Source of the DNA: Thermoactinomyces daqus
Lineage (GTDB): Bacteria; Bacillota; Bacilli; Thermoactinomycetales; Thermoactinomycetaceae
NCBI RefSeq assembly: GCF_000763315.1
Contig: NZ_JPST01000018.1
Span: forward strand, 1 to 42,998
Direction of reading: 5' to 3'
DNA: 42,998 nucleotides
Part shown: positions 1 through 7,762 of the stretch, in pieces
How positions within the stretch are numbered: position 1 is the first letter of the stretch
Layout: each line of letters begins with the position of its first letter
Notes under the pieces: model-generated
What the model was told of the DNA's origin: nothing
Databases searched by the model: none
Seen by the model: the letters and a program-made list of their open reading frames with translations, nothing else
Program-made: the position numbers and the translations under genes

Positions 1-160
1 CCTTCTTTGTCAACAACCTCACTCTGCCTATTGGCAGAGTCAGGGTTTGAAGAGCATGGGTGAACGATATTTCCTGTGTCGTCAGACTTGAGTGAACCGC
101 CGTATACCGAACGGTACGTACGGTGGTGTGAGAGGACGGGGGTTAGTCGCCCCCTCCTAC
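1..160 (+). mobile_element. 3' end of a group IIC intron
   Basis: The sequence reads as the last part of a bacterial group II intron. Domain V is at about 96-127: its outer arm ACCGCCGTA pairs with TACGGTGGT and its tip is TACC-GAAC-GGTA. It carries a CGC catalytic triad, which is typical of class C. Domain VI follows at about 131-160 (GGGGG...CCCCC hairpin with a TTAGTCG loop) and ends in CCTAC. A hairpin at about 21-40 (ACTCTGCC/GGCAGAGT) is probably the distal part of domain IV. The reverse transcriptase, if present, lies left of the window. The intron ends about 10 bases from the stop codon of the convergent nucB-like gene; class C introns are known to insert next to transcription terminators, which fits. 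The boundary is accurate to a few bases. Confidence 0.8.
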
Positions 161-169
161 TCAATTTCT

Positions 170-1413
170 TCATTGAGCGATAAATTTTACCCATGTTCCA
201 TCTGGATAATCCTCTAATTGATTTCCAACCCATGCGCCAGCTCCTCTGTTGTCAGAAGGAGAGATAGTAGGGTAAGGTAAGAACCCGGCGCCTTATTGAG
301 TTAGGCCTAACCATAGATTGCTTAACCCCGGTTAGACGTTCCTAACAACAGGTTTCCAAGAACTCCCCTCCGAACCGTACGTACACCTCTCGATGTATAC
401 GGCTCTCCATATCAGTCTAGCCTGCCTTGGTGTAAGTCAAAGTGGCAAGGCTTCTGATTTTGAGGCTAGACTATCTAACACCACTTTTGGACTTCTCATG
501 AGCCTCACGCTTCCTCCCAATTTGGTGTTAGACTGATAAGCTGTTCCCCTTCGCCATGTACTAGGCTTTCCCTAGCTCAGACTACTACGGGAACTCCGTC
601 ACCATATTGGATATTCAGACACCTTCGTGCCATAGCCACGAAGTGGCATTCCAACATAGGTGATCCCTGTTTAGACAATTAGGAAAGGGCTTGTCATAAT
701 TTCGGATGCGACGTTCGTCCTTTACCTCTTACAGAGGTCGGTTAGTCATGGGTCACGCTAGTAACACCGTACGCTAAAGCGTTACTACAGGATATGTGTA
801 TCCGGTAAACACACGTTTCATGACTAAACAACGTTCCTAGCTACCTTTCGTTGTTGACGCCGTCCCCTTGCACTGTCGTTCAAGCAGTTTAGCCTTCATC
901 CTTGTTTATGACTTTTCATCTCGCCATTCAGTCGTACTGTGGTAACTCAGTAACTTATGGCTTTTCCAACATGCTACACTCTCCACTCGGTTTCCCTAGC
1001 GTATAAGTTGGATGATGACATTTGTTCTGACCTTTTGCCTGCACCTTGCCCACAGGTGATTTCCGCCCTTACAGGCGCACTCGGACATCAGCACCCGTAC
1101 CACTTTCGAGGCACATTTCCATTGGCCATTCGTCTCGATCATAACCATCGATCGGGGGATAATGAGCCAATGACTCGTCCCGTCTTTCATCTGCTCCGTC
1201 CCGGTCAATGGTACAAATATCGGGATGACCAGCTACAATGGCATCCCGAATGTGATCTCCAGTCTCCGGGTAATGATCAAGTGGGAAGTAAAGTACAACA
1301 TCATAATCGCTATAGGACTGAATAGGGTTGGTTAAAATGCTATGAGGAAAAGCGGCAAATGTAGAACAAGCTAACGTCACAGCAAACACAAAATAGTGAA
1401 GGAGTTTGAGCAT
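170..1413 (-). CDS. nucB: NucB-like secreted nuclease, split by a group II intron
   Basis: This is a secreted non-specific DNase of the NucA/NucB family, which degrades DNA outside the cell during sporulation or DNA uptake. The 5' exon (1413-1081) starts after an AGAGGGA ribosome binding site. It encodes a signal-peptide-like N-terminus and then the family core [29 protein letters not shown] and [11 protein letters not shown], ending at GADVR. After the intron the 3' exon (about 271 to 170) resumes in frame with [15 protein letters not shown] and ends in VKFIAQ. The joined protein has the usual length of about 145 residues. The exact 3' splice site is uncertain (about 265-275). If the intron splices, the gene is functional; if not, it is interrupted. 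Comparison is with B. subtilis NucB from memory. Confidence 0.82.
270..1080 (-). mobile_element. ORF-less group II intron inside nucB
   Basis: On the minus strand the intron begins with the canonical GTGCGCC (1080 downward), right after the nucB codon for the arginine of GADVR. Domain V (405-372) is exactly 34 nt with an AGC triad: GAGCCGTATAC pairs with GTACGTACGGTTC around a CGAGAG tip. Domain IV (472-414) is only a roughly 59-nt hairpin closed by AGTCTAGCC/GGCTAGACT, so there is no room for a reverse transcriptase. The element is about 810 nt and would need maturase supplied in trans. After domain V there are about 100 nt before the exon resumes, longer than a normal domain VI, and they contain a further stem (CTAACC...GGTTAG). 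This suggests a 3' extension like that known for some Bacillus cereus introns. Insertion on the coding strand of nucB fits a splicing intron. Confidence 0.8.
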
Positions 1414-1420
1414 ATCGTCC

Positions 1421-1748
1421 CTCTAATTTATCAAAAAATTCTATCAATAATTAATAAGGCTACCTATCAGTGTGAACATGATATATAACAAATGATTTAT
1501 ACAAGAATTACGTCTACTAATGTTTTTTTGTTGAAGATAAAGGAAAACAGAAGACTAGCTCGAATTAGATATGCTGATATTGCATTTTATCCGAATGTAC
1601 AGAGTATGCTTTGTCTATTAATAAATTGCTTATTAATTTAGCTTTGGGTGTCTGTTATCATCACGTGAAGTCACAAAAAGCAATACTCCACTTTTGCCTG
1701 TTATATCAAAGTGAATACAAAGAGCTTGAAGCAATTGGAGGTTGATTT
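1421..1748. other. Intergenic, AT-rich, divergent promoters expected
   Basis: About 330 bases separate the nucB start (minus) from the 1749 gene (plus). The stretch is AT-rich with no coding frame of note and no RNA gene that I recognise. Both flanking genes start here in opposite directions, so both promoters must lie in it. An AATTGGAGG ribosome binding site at about 1733-1741 serves the right-hand gene. Confidence 0.5.
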
Positions 1749-2819
1749 ATGCCTAGAGATGAACTTGAAAGGTATGGTATGCAAGTTCCTTATAAGGATG
1801 AGGATAAAACAAAATCGGCTTTTGTATCATTAAAATTAGCACTTAAAGCTTACTTTTCAACAGATATTGTCCACCATCACGATCTGGATGGAATAAATGT
1901 AGACACGGAGCACGATGAATATCTTACAACTTTACTTAGATATCAGGAAATTTATTTGCAAACAATCTTCCATTTTCATCATTTTTTCGAACTCTTAATT
2001 AAGGATACATTACGAAAAGTCCATCCGTTACTTCCTGTTAAGCTGTCTAAGCTAGATGATAAGAACAGTAAAAAGATTATTGAAGTAATGAATAATACGA
2101 GGGCTATATTCCGAGATGAAACAGTGGAGTTTTCAACTGCTTTAAGTAGGCTAGTAAGCTTAACGAGAACAGATTATAATCAGCCTCTATGTGAATTGTT
2201 CAAAAATGATTACAATCATAGAACCCTGACCTTTTTAAATCAATGTCGAAATAGGGCTTGGCACAAAGGAACTTGGGTTCTTAGGTACACTGAATTAGAT
2301 AAGTTTATTGGCCAAAGAGTTTTGCCGCTGGTCTTGGAGGCAATTAATAATTCTCTCTATAAAGGCTTTGAGAGATCTTGGATGTACGAGAAGCCGATTG
2401 CATCAATAGATCCTATACAGAACATTATTGATCTGACGAAAAAAGATCAGATTGACTACAATCAGATAGCTTTAAATAAGGCTATTGGAAGAGCATGTTA
2501 TAATATTCCCAAAAAAGGTAGGATGTTATTTAAAAGTTATAAAAGAAGTAAAGGTGTATTGAAAGCAAAGGCCTTGATAGAAGAAAGTGGCGATATCTAT
2601 GATATTAGGGAATGTTTTGTATGTGGATATGAATCTTTAATTCTATTTAAAGAGGAAGACTGGGATTACGATGACAATGGGGAAATGATTGATGGATGGT
2701 GGAAAATATTGATGGCCGAGTGCGAGACCTGCAAGCTAAAAATTTTTGATCGTTTCGGAGAGCCTTCTGTATATGATAGTAATATACCTAAGTTATGGCT
2801 GGGCGGAGACCTCAAATAG
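1749..2819 (+). CDS. Unknown protein with HEPN-like Rx4H motif and C-terminal zinc ribbon
   Basis: The product has 356 residues and matches no named family that I recognise. The N-terminal two thirds is predicted mostly helical. Near residue 170 is CRNRAWHKGTW, which contains R-x4-H, the catalytic signature of HEPN-fold RNases; it follows a long helix (YLQTIFHFHHFFELLIKD). The C-terminal part has two CxxC knuckles, CFVCGYES and CETCKLKIFD, about 38 residues apart, typical of a zinc ribbon. An acidic loop (EEDWDYDDNGE) lies between them. The ATG follows an AATTGGAGG ribosome binding site and the gene is monocistronic with its own terminator. An RNase with a nucleic-acid-binding ribbon, perhaps a toxin or abortive-infection effector, is an inference from the motif. 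Base use is AT-richer than the prophage. Confidence 0.5.
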   Translation: MPRDELERYGMQVPYKDEDKTKSAFVSLKLALKAYFSTDIVHHHDLDGINVDTEHDEYLTTLLRYQEIYLQTIFHFHHFFELLIKDTLRKVHPLLPVKLSKLDDKNSKKIIEVMNNTRAIFRDETVEFSTALSRLVSLTRTDYNQPLCELFKNDYNHRTLTFLNQCRNRAWHKGTWVLRYTELDKFIGQRVLPLVLEAINNSLYKGFERSWMYEKPIASIDPIQNIIDLTKKDQIDYNQIALNKAIGRACYNIPKKGRMLFKSYKRSKGVLKAKALIEESGDIYDIRECFVCGYESLILFKEEDWDYDDNGEMIDGWWKILMAECETCKLKIFDRFGEPSVYDSNIPKLWLGGDLK

Positions 2820-2905
2820 ATCCTTTTGAATGAAACGCCAAGTTGGAGTATGTGTTATTGTTAAGGACATAATAGTCGTTAAAAGATTGTTCGAAAAGAT
2901 ATCAG

Positions 2906-2947
2906 CAAACCCACAATTTTTAAGAAGATCGTGGGTTTGTTTAATTA
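2906..2947 (+). terminator. Rho-independent terminator
   Basis: A 9-bp stem CAAACCCAC/GTGGGTTTG (2906-2914 with 2931-2939) is followed by a T-rich run TTTAATT. It lies about 90 bases after the 1749-2819 gene and should end its transcript. Confidence 0.75.
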
Positions 2948-3101
2948 ATGTAAGATTAAGACTAGCTCCACTGAGCTAGAAGGTTATCAATGTGAAATGA
3001 TTAGAACTTTTTGTGATAAACAATGAACCCTGCTTTCCATCAATTCCCGCTTGACATAATATATTGCTATAAAAAATACATAAGCGGACGGTGAGGGGAA
3101 T

Positions 3102-4889
3102 TTGAGGCGATTTGATGTAAGTAAAGTTTTTCAACTCTTCATCATCGTTTTTCTCTTCGCATTTGTTGGCATAAGTATTTTGGGTAGCGGTCAAGTTTTT
3201 GCCAGTGGAAGCAGCTTTAATGTTCCCCACGTGAATGATCACTTTGAAAAGGTTCAACAGGGCCCGGCACCGACGAAAGAGCAATCATTGAACCAGGCTG
3301 AGAGTACTCTCAAATGGTTAGGAAGAGCATTCCTCAGCAAATTGAAATGGTTAGAAGGAATTGAGCACAAAGCTTTCAACAAAGCAAAGAAGGGTGATTG
3401 GCGGGCTGGCCTTTTTGGGACTGTCCTCTTTATTCTGATTGCACGAGCAAGCTACAAGAGCGGGATCGCAAAATCTGCGATGGATTTTGTAAACATGATC
3501 CTCCACCCTGTTGATACTGTGATCGGGATATTAAATGGGGTATTAAATTTTATCTTGCATCCTATCCAAACGCTAAAGGCGATATGGAAAAGCATTTTTG
3601 ATTCGTTTAAACGGGATGTCATCAATGGTGATCAAATAAGTAGCAACAAATGGGCTGGGTATGTCGCCGGGACTGTAGCAGGAACAAAAGGCGTAGGTTC
3701 TTTTACCAAACTGGCTAAAGTGGCACTGGTAAGCAGAGTCTCCAAGGTCAGCAGAGCAGCCGAACTGGGGCAATTGGGCCGGATCGGAAGAGGGATCAAC
3801 CTCGTTCAAGAAACAGCTCGAAAACTCCGTATCCCGCAGACCGTCTCCAAGGTGAGAGGTGCACTTTCCACACTGCGGAAGACGATCCTCAGCAACAAGA
3901 TCGCCGCTTCGGTTATCACCGTTGCAAGCATCACTACTGGTCTTCTTGCCCTTGATCCTGAGGCCGTCGTCCAGGCGTTTAACAAAATCACGGTAACCGC
4001 TGAGAAATTTGAAGTCAAAACGGCATTTAAAAATGCGGAAAAATGTTTTGGTTACCAACCGGTGCGGAAATATTTTGCGTCGTTTAAGTTACCCGGGAGC
4101 GAACTATTTGGTTGCTTGTATGCAGCTGAGGGTAAAAGTGGCGGAGAAAGACCTAATCCGGTAGCCACTGGAGGACGAAAACCTCCTGAACAAATACATC
4201 CCAATTATGGTGAAACTGGAGTTGACAGTAACGGAAGGTACGTAATTGATATTGAAGGTAATAAACGCTATTTTAATATTTCTGGTAAAGCCGGAAAAAC
4301 GCAGACAGTAGAAATTGATGGAGAAGAAGTAGAGGTAACATATAATGATATTGGAGAAGGGTTTCCTGATTTTGATGATTTTACTGTTTATGAGGAAGTT
4401 TTACATAAGAGTAGATGGTACCAAGGCGATGCAACTCAATTTGATTATCTAAATAAATCCCTTGGTTATGTGATGAGGACAGATTCGAAAATTAAAAATG
4501 ATATCGAAAACCATTTCATTGAAACACTAGAGTTTGGTACTGGTCCTGGTAACCCAGCTACTAAATTAAAGAAGTTCTTTAGGGTGAGCGGTTTAAGGAG
4601 CAAGTTGACACAAGAAGAGTATGATACATTAATAAGAGGACAAGGATCTACGACTTTGGTTAACAAGCTAAATCATGACCCTGAACTAAAAAGAGAATTT
4701 TTGGATAAACTTGAGGAGTATATTAATGATGGTAATACACCTATTGGTTATGTGTGGCATCATCATGAAGGTCTCGGTAAAGATAAAGGATCAAAGGACC
4801 CAGGAACTATGCAACTTGTAGAAAATAAAGTTCATGTGAAAAATCCTCACCTTGGTGGAAGAAAAACATGGGGAGGCGACCATAGATAA
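3102..4889 (+). CDS. Secreted polymorphic toxin with C-terminal WHH nuclease domain
   Basis: This 595-residue protein looks like an exported inter-bacterial toxin. A TTG start after GAGGGGAAT is followed by a signal peptide ending near VFA-S (about residue 35). The middle part has hydrophobic helices and a glycine/threonine segment (WAGYVAGTVAGTKGVGSF) of the kind seen in pre-toxin (PT-TG-like) regions. The C-terminal about 60 residues carry GYVWHHHEG, then DPGTMQLV and LGGRKTWGG. This is the pattern of the WHH domain, an HNH/ENDO VII-fold DNase with a Trp-His-His core. From about 4130 the DNA is visibly more AT-rich than the 5' part, as expected for an exchangeable toxin cassette. The next gene is the likely immunity partner. 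A possible promoter (TTGACA at 3051) lies upstream. Target and delivery route are not visible. Confidence 0.75.
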   Translation: MRRFDVSKVFQLFIIVFLFAFVGISILGSGQVFASGSSFNVPHVNDHFEKVQQGPAPTKEQSLNQAESTLKWLGRAFLSKLKWLEGIEHKAFNKAKKGDWRAGLFGTVLFILIARASYKSGIAKSAMDFVNMILHPVDTVIGILNGVLNFILHPIQTLKAIWKSIFDSFKRDVINGDQISSNKWAGYVAGTVAGTKGVGSFTKLAKVALVSRVSKVSRAAELGQLGRIGRGINLVQETARKLRIPQTVSKVRGALSTLRKTILSNKIAASVITVASITTGLLALDPEAVVQAFNKITVTAEKFEVKTAFKNAEKCFGYQPVRKYFASFKLPGSELFGCLYAAEGKSGGERPNPVATGGRKPPEQIHPNYGETGVDSNGRYVIDIEGNKRYFNISGKAGKTQTVEIDGEEVEVTYNDIGEGFPDFDDFTVYEEVLHKSRWYQGDATQFDYLNKSLGYVMRTDSKIKNDIENHFIETLEFGTGPGNPATKLKKFFRVSGLRSKLTQEEYDTLIRGQGSTTLVNKLNHDPELKREFLDKLEEYINDGNTPIGYVWHHHEGLGKDKGSKDPGTMQLVENKVHVKNPHLGGRKTWGGDHR

Positions 4890-4922
4890 AAAATAGTATA
4901 TTAGATAGTGGAGGCGAAGACG

Positions 4923-5438
4923 ATGAATTTAGAAGATATTAAGTCCAAGATTAAAACGAATATAAAGCAAGAGCATACGGAATTTGAAGAAAACATGAAA
5001 ACCGTGGTGACTTTTCCTTACCATCCCATGACGAAAGTGATTCACTTCTACTTTGACATTGATGAACTTTTTTATGAGGCAAGGCCGCTACCTAAAGATG
5101 ACTTTTTTGGACAAATTATTTCCGTCGATAAAAATGGAAATCAAATAAGTGATTCTTCTTTGGAAAGTGCAGTTTTTGCTTGCGAACCCTTTGAGGGGCT
5201 TGACTTGGTCTGGATTGAAGATCATGAGGATTATGATTACGAGTTAATAGATGAAGTAATGGACTATGCAAGAAATTATTACGCAAATTACTTATGTGAT
5301 TTATATTTTCAATTAGGGGGTAAGAATTTACCCTATCATATTGTTTTTCAACAAACTGATTCTTCAAAAGCATTTTATTTCCAAGATAGAACTTGGTATG
5401 AAGAAGCGGAACTTAATGCAAAAATTAAAAACACATAA
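4923..5438 (+). CDS. Probable immunity protein for the WHH toxin
   Basis: An acidic, soluble protein of 171 residues without signal peptide or membrane segment, encoded 33 bases after the toxin. I do not recognise its family. I chose the ATG at 4923 (MNLEDIKSKI) because GGAGG at 4910-4914 sits at ideal spacing; a GTG at 4908 in the same frame would lie on the binding site itself. The residues run from a basic helix into alternating strands (VVTFPYHP, VIHFYFDIDEL) and an Asp/Glu-rich stretch (DLVWIEDHEDYDYELIDE) that could mimic nucleic acid. The role as antitoxin rests on position, size, acidity and AT-rich composition shared with the toxin cassette. Confidence 0.55.
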   Translation: MNLEDIKSKIKTNIKQEHTEFEENMKTVVTFPYHPMTKVIHFYFDIDELFYEARPLPKDDFFGQIISVDKNGNQISDSSLESAVFACEPFEGLDLVWIEDHEDYDYELIDEVMDYARNYYANYLCDLYFQLGGKNLPYHIVFQQTDSSKAFYFQDRTWYEEAELNAKIKNT

Positions 5439-5600
5439 TGTAGGGCATGTGTTATTCTACTATTATTGGTACAGCGGTCAAGTAATTTGAGTGAAAATCC
5501 TCAGAAACCTCCCATTAGTGTCAGATTTCAAGAGTAATAAACGTGTCCAATAGAAACCAGGCAAATTAAAGAAAAAATGGTGGTAAGGAAGAACCACTGC

Positions 5601-5620
5601 TTGACCACATTTTGACCACA
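5601..5620. repeat. Paired 9-bp direct repeat, integrase arm-type candidate
   Basis: TTGACCACA occurs at 5601-5609 and 5612-5620, one helical turn apart (11 bp start to start). The layout copies the TTGCAAACAT pair beside the integrase gene, but with a different sequence. Paired direct repeats next to an att site are typical binding sites for the N-terminal domain of tyrosine integrases. It may belong to a second element whose integrase is gone or lies elsewhere. Confidence 0.4.
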
Positions 5621-5739
5621 CACTAATAGTAACTAGGGTGAACCAGAGTAGAAATGGAACTGCGAAGAATCCCAATTTCATGCGGGTTTTTCAACGAAAG
5701 TACATTCAAATTCACCCGGATAATCGGGCGAAGACACAC

Positions 5740-5783
5740 TGGCAGTGTAGAGGTCAGCGGTTCGAGCCCGCTATGCTCCACCA
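5740..5783 (+). other. attL: 3' part of a tRNA gene, prophage attachment site
   Basis: The bases give a clean tRNA 3' half: variable loop AGGTC (5751-5755), T arm AGCGG-TTCGAGC-CCGCT (5756-5772), acceptor strand ATGCTCC (5773-5779), discriminator A and CCA (5781-5783). The matching 5' half (a GGAGCAT start, D arm, anticodon arm) is absent to the left. A short ACA...TGT is all that remains where the anticodon stem should be. The integrase gene ends 96 bases to the right, so this is very probably the att core, with crossover in or near the anticodon loop. The acceptor sequence suggests a valine-type tRNA, which is weak inference. Confidence 0.75.
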
Positions 5784-5786
5784 ACC

Positions 5787-5813
5787 AAAACCCTTGAGAA
5801 TTCAGGGGTTTTT
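5787..5813 (+). terminator. Terminator after the tRNA fragment
   Basis: AAAACCCTTGA (5787-5797) pairs with TCAGGGGTTTT (5802-5812) and runs into T residues. It lies directly behind the CCA end of the tRNA fragment, as expected for a tRNA transcription unit, and may be part of the duplicated att core. The stem could also work on the opposite strand, where the integrase gene runs toward it. Confidence 0.7.
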
Positions 5814-5853
5814 CTTATTATGTAAGGCGGGGGATAGTCGAGGAGAGTGCTGA

Positions 5854-5874
5854 TTGCAAACATTTTGCAAACAT
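5854..5874. repeat. Integrase arm-type repeat pair
   Basis: TTGCAAACAT occurs at 5854-5863 and 5865-5874, spaced 11 bp, immediately downstream of the integrase stop. Such pairs flank the core site in phages with AP2-like N-terminal integrase domains. The same spacing is seen in the TTGACCACA pair on the other side of the tRNA fragment. Confidence 0.5.
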
Positions 5875-5878
5875 ACAC

Positions 5879-7048
5879 TCAATGGCGATTTACTTTGGAA
5901 ATCTTGCTATTTTCGAGGAACATTTTTTCGAATCGATCAACGGCTTCCTGTTGCATATTAGGGAGAACATGACTGTAAATGTCCATTGTGATTCGTGTAT
6001 TTGAATGGCCTAGCCTTTCGGACACAATTTTCGGATGCTCCCCTTGTTTTAACATTAGGGTGGCATGTGTGTGCCGCAAGTCATGAAACCTAATATCAGG
6101 TAGATTGGCTTTTTTTATGATTCTGTAGAAGCTTCTTAGAAGATTTCTTGGGCTGACCGGGGTTCCGACCGATGTTGCCACAATCAGATCATTATCCTGG
6201 TAACCCGCACCTGCTAGTAATTTTTCTTGGTTCTGTATTCTTTTGTGCTTCTTTAACTCTTCGATCGTAGTAGACGGAAGGGAAACTGAACGAATGCTGC
6301 CTTTGGTTTTAGGCTCTTGTAATACTGGCTTCCCATTCACTACTACTAAATTCTTTCTTATACTTGCAGTTTTAGCCTCAAAATTGATGTCTTTCCACCG
6401 TAGCCCAAGGATTTCGCCTCTTCGTAGCCCGGTTGTGATCGCGAGAAGAAATGCTATATATAATCGATCTTTTCTTGCGTGGTCAAGGAACAAAGTGACT
6501 TCTTCAGGTTCCAATGTGATGATATCCTTTTTTCCAAGAGCTGGAGGATCAGCTAAGTCTGCAACATTTCGACTGAGCAATTGCCATTTTACTGCATGAC
6601 CTAGTGCTTCTTTAAGAATTACGTGAAGGTATCTTACTGTGTGCGGTGATAAACCCCCTTCCCCATCAACCCTTCCATTTGTGAGCTTCTCATTGTAAAA
6701 GCGTTGCAAATGCATAGGTTGAAGCTGTTGTAAAGTGATCGCACCTAAAGTGGGAATAATATGTGCATTGATATAGGTTTTGTACGTTTGAAGCGTTGAT
6801 GGTCTCAAAGCAGTCTTTGCGTAGTCTTCTAGCCACCGTTCCATATATTCTTTTAAGGTTGTTTTAGCAGGTTCAACAAAGGTCCCCTGCTCAAGTTCAT
6901 GAATTTTTTGGATCAGTGCTTTTTCGGCTTCTTTTTTAGTTTTAAACCCGCTAAACCATTTCTGCTTCCGCTTGCCTGTTTGTGGGTCTTGTCCAATATC
7001 TAATACAAAGCACCATTTACTCCCTCTCTTACGAACATGTCCTTTCAT
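5879..7048 (-). CDS. int: Tyrosine recombinase, phage integrase
   Basis: This 389-residue enzyme performs site-specific integration and excision. The N-terminus (about 1-60, KRGSKWCFVLDIG...KQKWFSGFKTKKEAEKAL) is the AP2-like arm-binding domain, followed by the SAM-like core-binding domain (about 60-165, TLKEYMERWLEDYAK). The catalytic domain shows Arg in TGLRRGEILGLRW, the beta-hairpin Lys region KTKGSIR, His-x-x-Arg in FHDLRHTHA, LGHSN, and the nucleophile Tyr in DIYSHVLP. All catalytic residues are present, so it should be active. It reads toward the att site, the usual arrangement. The start has only a modest ribosome binding site (GGGGGAAC). Confidence 0.95.
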   Translation of the reverse strand: MKGHVRKRGSKWCFVLDIGQDPQTGKRKQKWFSGFKTKKEAEKALIQKIHELEQGTFVEPAKTTLKEYMERWLEDYAKTALRPSTLQTYKTYINAHIIPTLGAITLQQLQPMHLQRFYNEKLTNGRVDGEGGLSPHTVRYLHVILKEALGHAVKWQLLSRNVADLADPPALGKKDIITLEPEEVTLFLDHARKDRLYIAFLLAITTGLRRGEILGLRWKDINFEAKTASIRKNLVVVNGKPVLQEPKTKGSIRSVSLPSTTIEELKKHKRIQNQEKLLAGAGYQDNDLIVATSVGTPVSPRNLLRSFYRIIKKANLPDIRFHDLRHTHATLMLKQGEHPKIVSERLGHSNTRITMDIYSHVLPNMQQEAVDRFEKMFLENSKISKVNRH

Positions 7049-7082
7049 ACAGTTCCCCCTACCAATCAGATACTAAGCTCCC

Positions 7083-7256
7083 CTACCTATGGCTCAGACT
7101 CTTTTCACTATTTCTGTATCTTGCAAGGCACTCCCAAGAACAAAAGTGGTTTTCTGCATAGGTGTTGGGGAGCTTGGTTAGCATTGTAATCCAGTTCTCC
7201 GGTAAAACCAAGCTCTTTTTCTTTCTCTCACATTGATCACATGCATAAAGAATCAT
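7083..7256 (-). CDS. Small zinc-finger protein of the lysogeny module
   Basis: A 57-residue protein with one CxxC knuckle near the N-terminus (YACDQCERK) and a second Cys pair (HFCSWECLARY) about 33 residues later, which probably bind one zinc. It starts at an ATG with GGGGAA six bases upstream. It lies between the ImmA-like gene and the integrase on the same strand, so it is probably co-transcribed with them. No function can be assigned; the FCSWECL pattern is common in small phage proteins of unknown role. Confidence 0.6.
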   Translation of the reverse strand: MILYACDQCERKKKSLVLPENWITMLTKLPNTYAENHFCSWECLARYRNSEKSLSHR

Positions 7257-7315
7257 GATCGTTTCCCCGGATAGTTTTTCTTTATCTTTGCTGATAGAAA
7301 TATCTATTTTGTTGA

Positions 7316-7762
7316 CTATAAAACATCTGTTGAACCCATTCTTCGGATGTTAAGTAACTTAAATCGAAATTGAACCATTTCTTCAGTTACTTGGAAATAA
7401 TCAGCCAATTCATGGAAGGTGGTAATCCCCTTAGAATAAGCACGTATGAGCTTTTTGAATGGAATTAAGAATTCCGCAGCCCAACGCATAGCCCTAAACT
7501 CGATCCGACCGATCTCTATTGCTTTCCGGTTGTTAAGCCGTTGATGGCAGACGGCTATGCCGCAAGATGTAAAGTGATGTCCCAGTTCCTCCGCAAAAAT
7601 ACATCGGAAATACGGGTCATTATGAACAATTCTGTTGGCAAATACGATCAAGGGTGGGCGATTCAATGAATTCAAATAGATAGCTTCCAGGGGCGGATCT
7701 AACTCTTTGTACCAAATTTCAATGCCTTCTTGATTCGCAATGTTAAATAAGTCCAATGACAT
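7316..7762 (-). CDS. ImmA/IrrE-like metallopeptidase-type protein
   Basis: Proteins of this family cleave or antagonise the adjacent phage or ICE repressor, triggering induction. The 148-residue product has the family layout: a helix with FAEELGHHFTS, then EFRAMRWAAEFLIPFKKL and a C-terminal winged-helix-like region (ADYFQVTEEMVQFRF). The HExxH motif reads EELGHH here, with Glu in place of the first zinc-binding His. The last two residues of the motif and the downstream Glu (AAEFLIP) remain. This variant is common in phage copies, so the role may be binding rather than catalysis. It is encoded directly downstream of the repressor, the expected partner. Confidence 0.8.
   Translation of the reverse strand: MSLDLFNIANQEGIEIWYKELDPPLEAIYLNSLNRPPLIVFANRIVHNDPYFRCIFAEELGHHFTSCGIAVCHQRLNNRKAIEIGRIEFRAMRWAAEFLIPFKKLIRAYSKGITTFHELADYFQVTEEMVQFRFKLLNIRRMGSTDVL

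Noticed and set aside
957-1325. Open frame of 122 codons on the plus strand
   Set aside because: It is the opposite strand of the nucB 5' exon and intron end; the minus frame encodes recognisable nuclease sequence.
2976-3284. 102-codon minus frame overlapping the toxin start
   Set aside because: It covers the toxin signal peptide region in antisense, has no binding site and no family pattern.
5740-5783. A complete tRNA gene
   Set aside because: Only the variable loop, T arm and acceptor 3' strand are present; no D arm or 5' acceptor strand to the left.
5638-5853. 71-codon plus frame over the tRNA fragment
   Set aside because: It reads through the tRNA 3' half and its terminator, so it is not coding.
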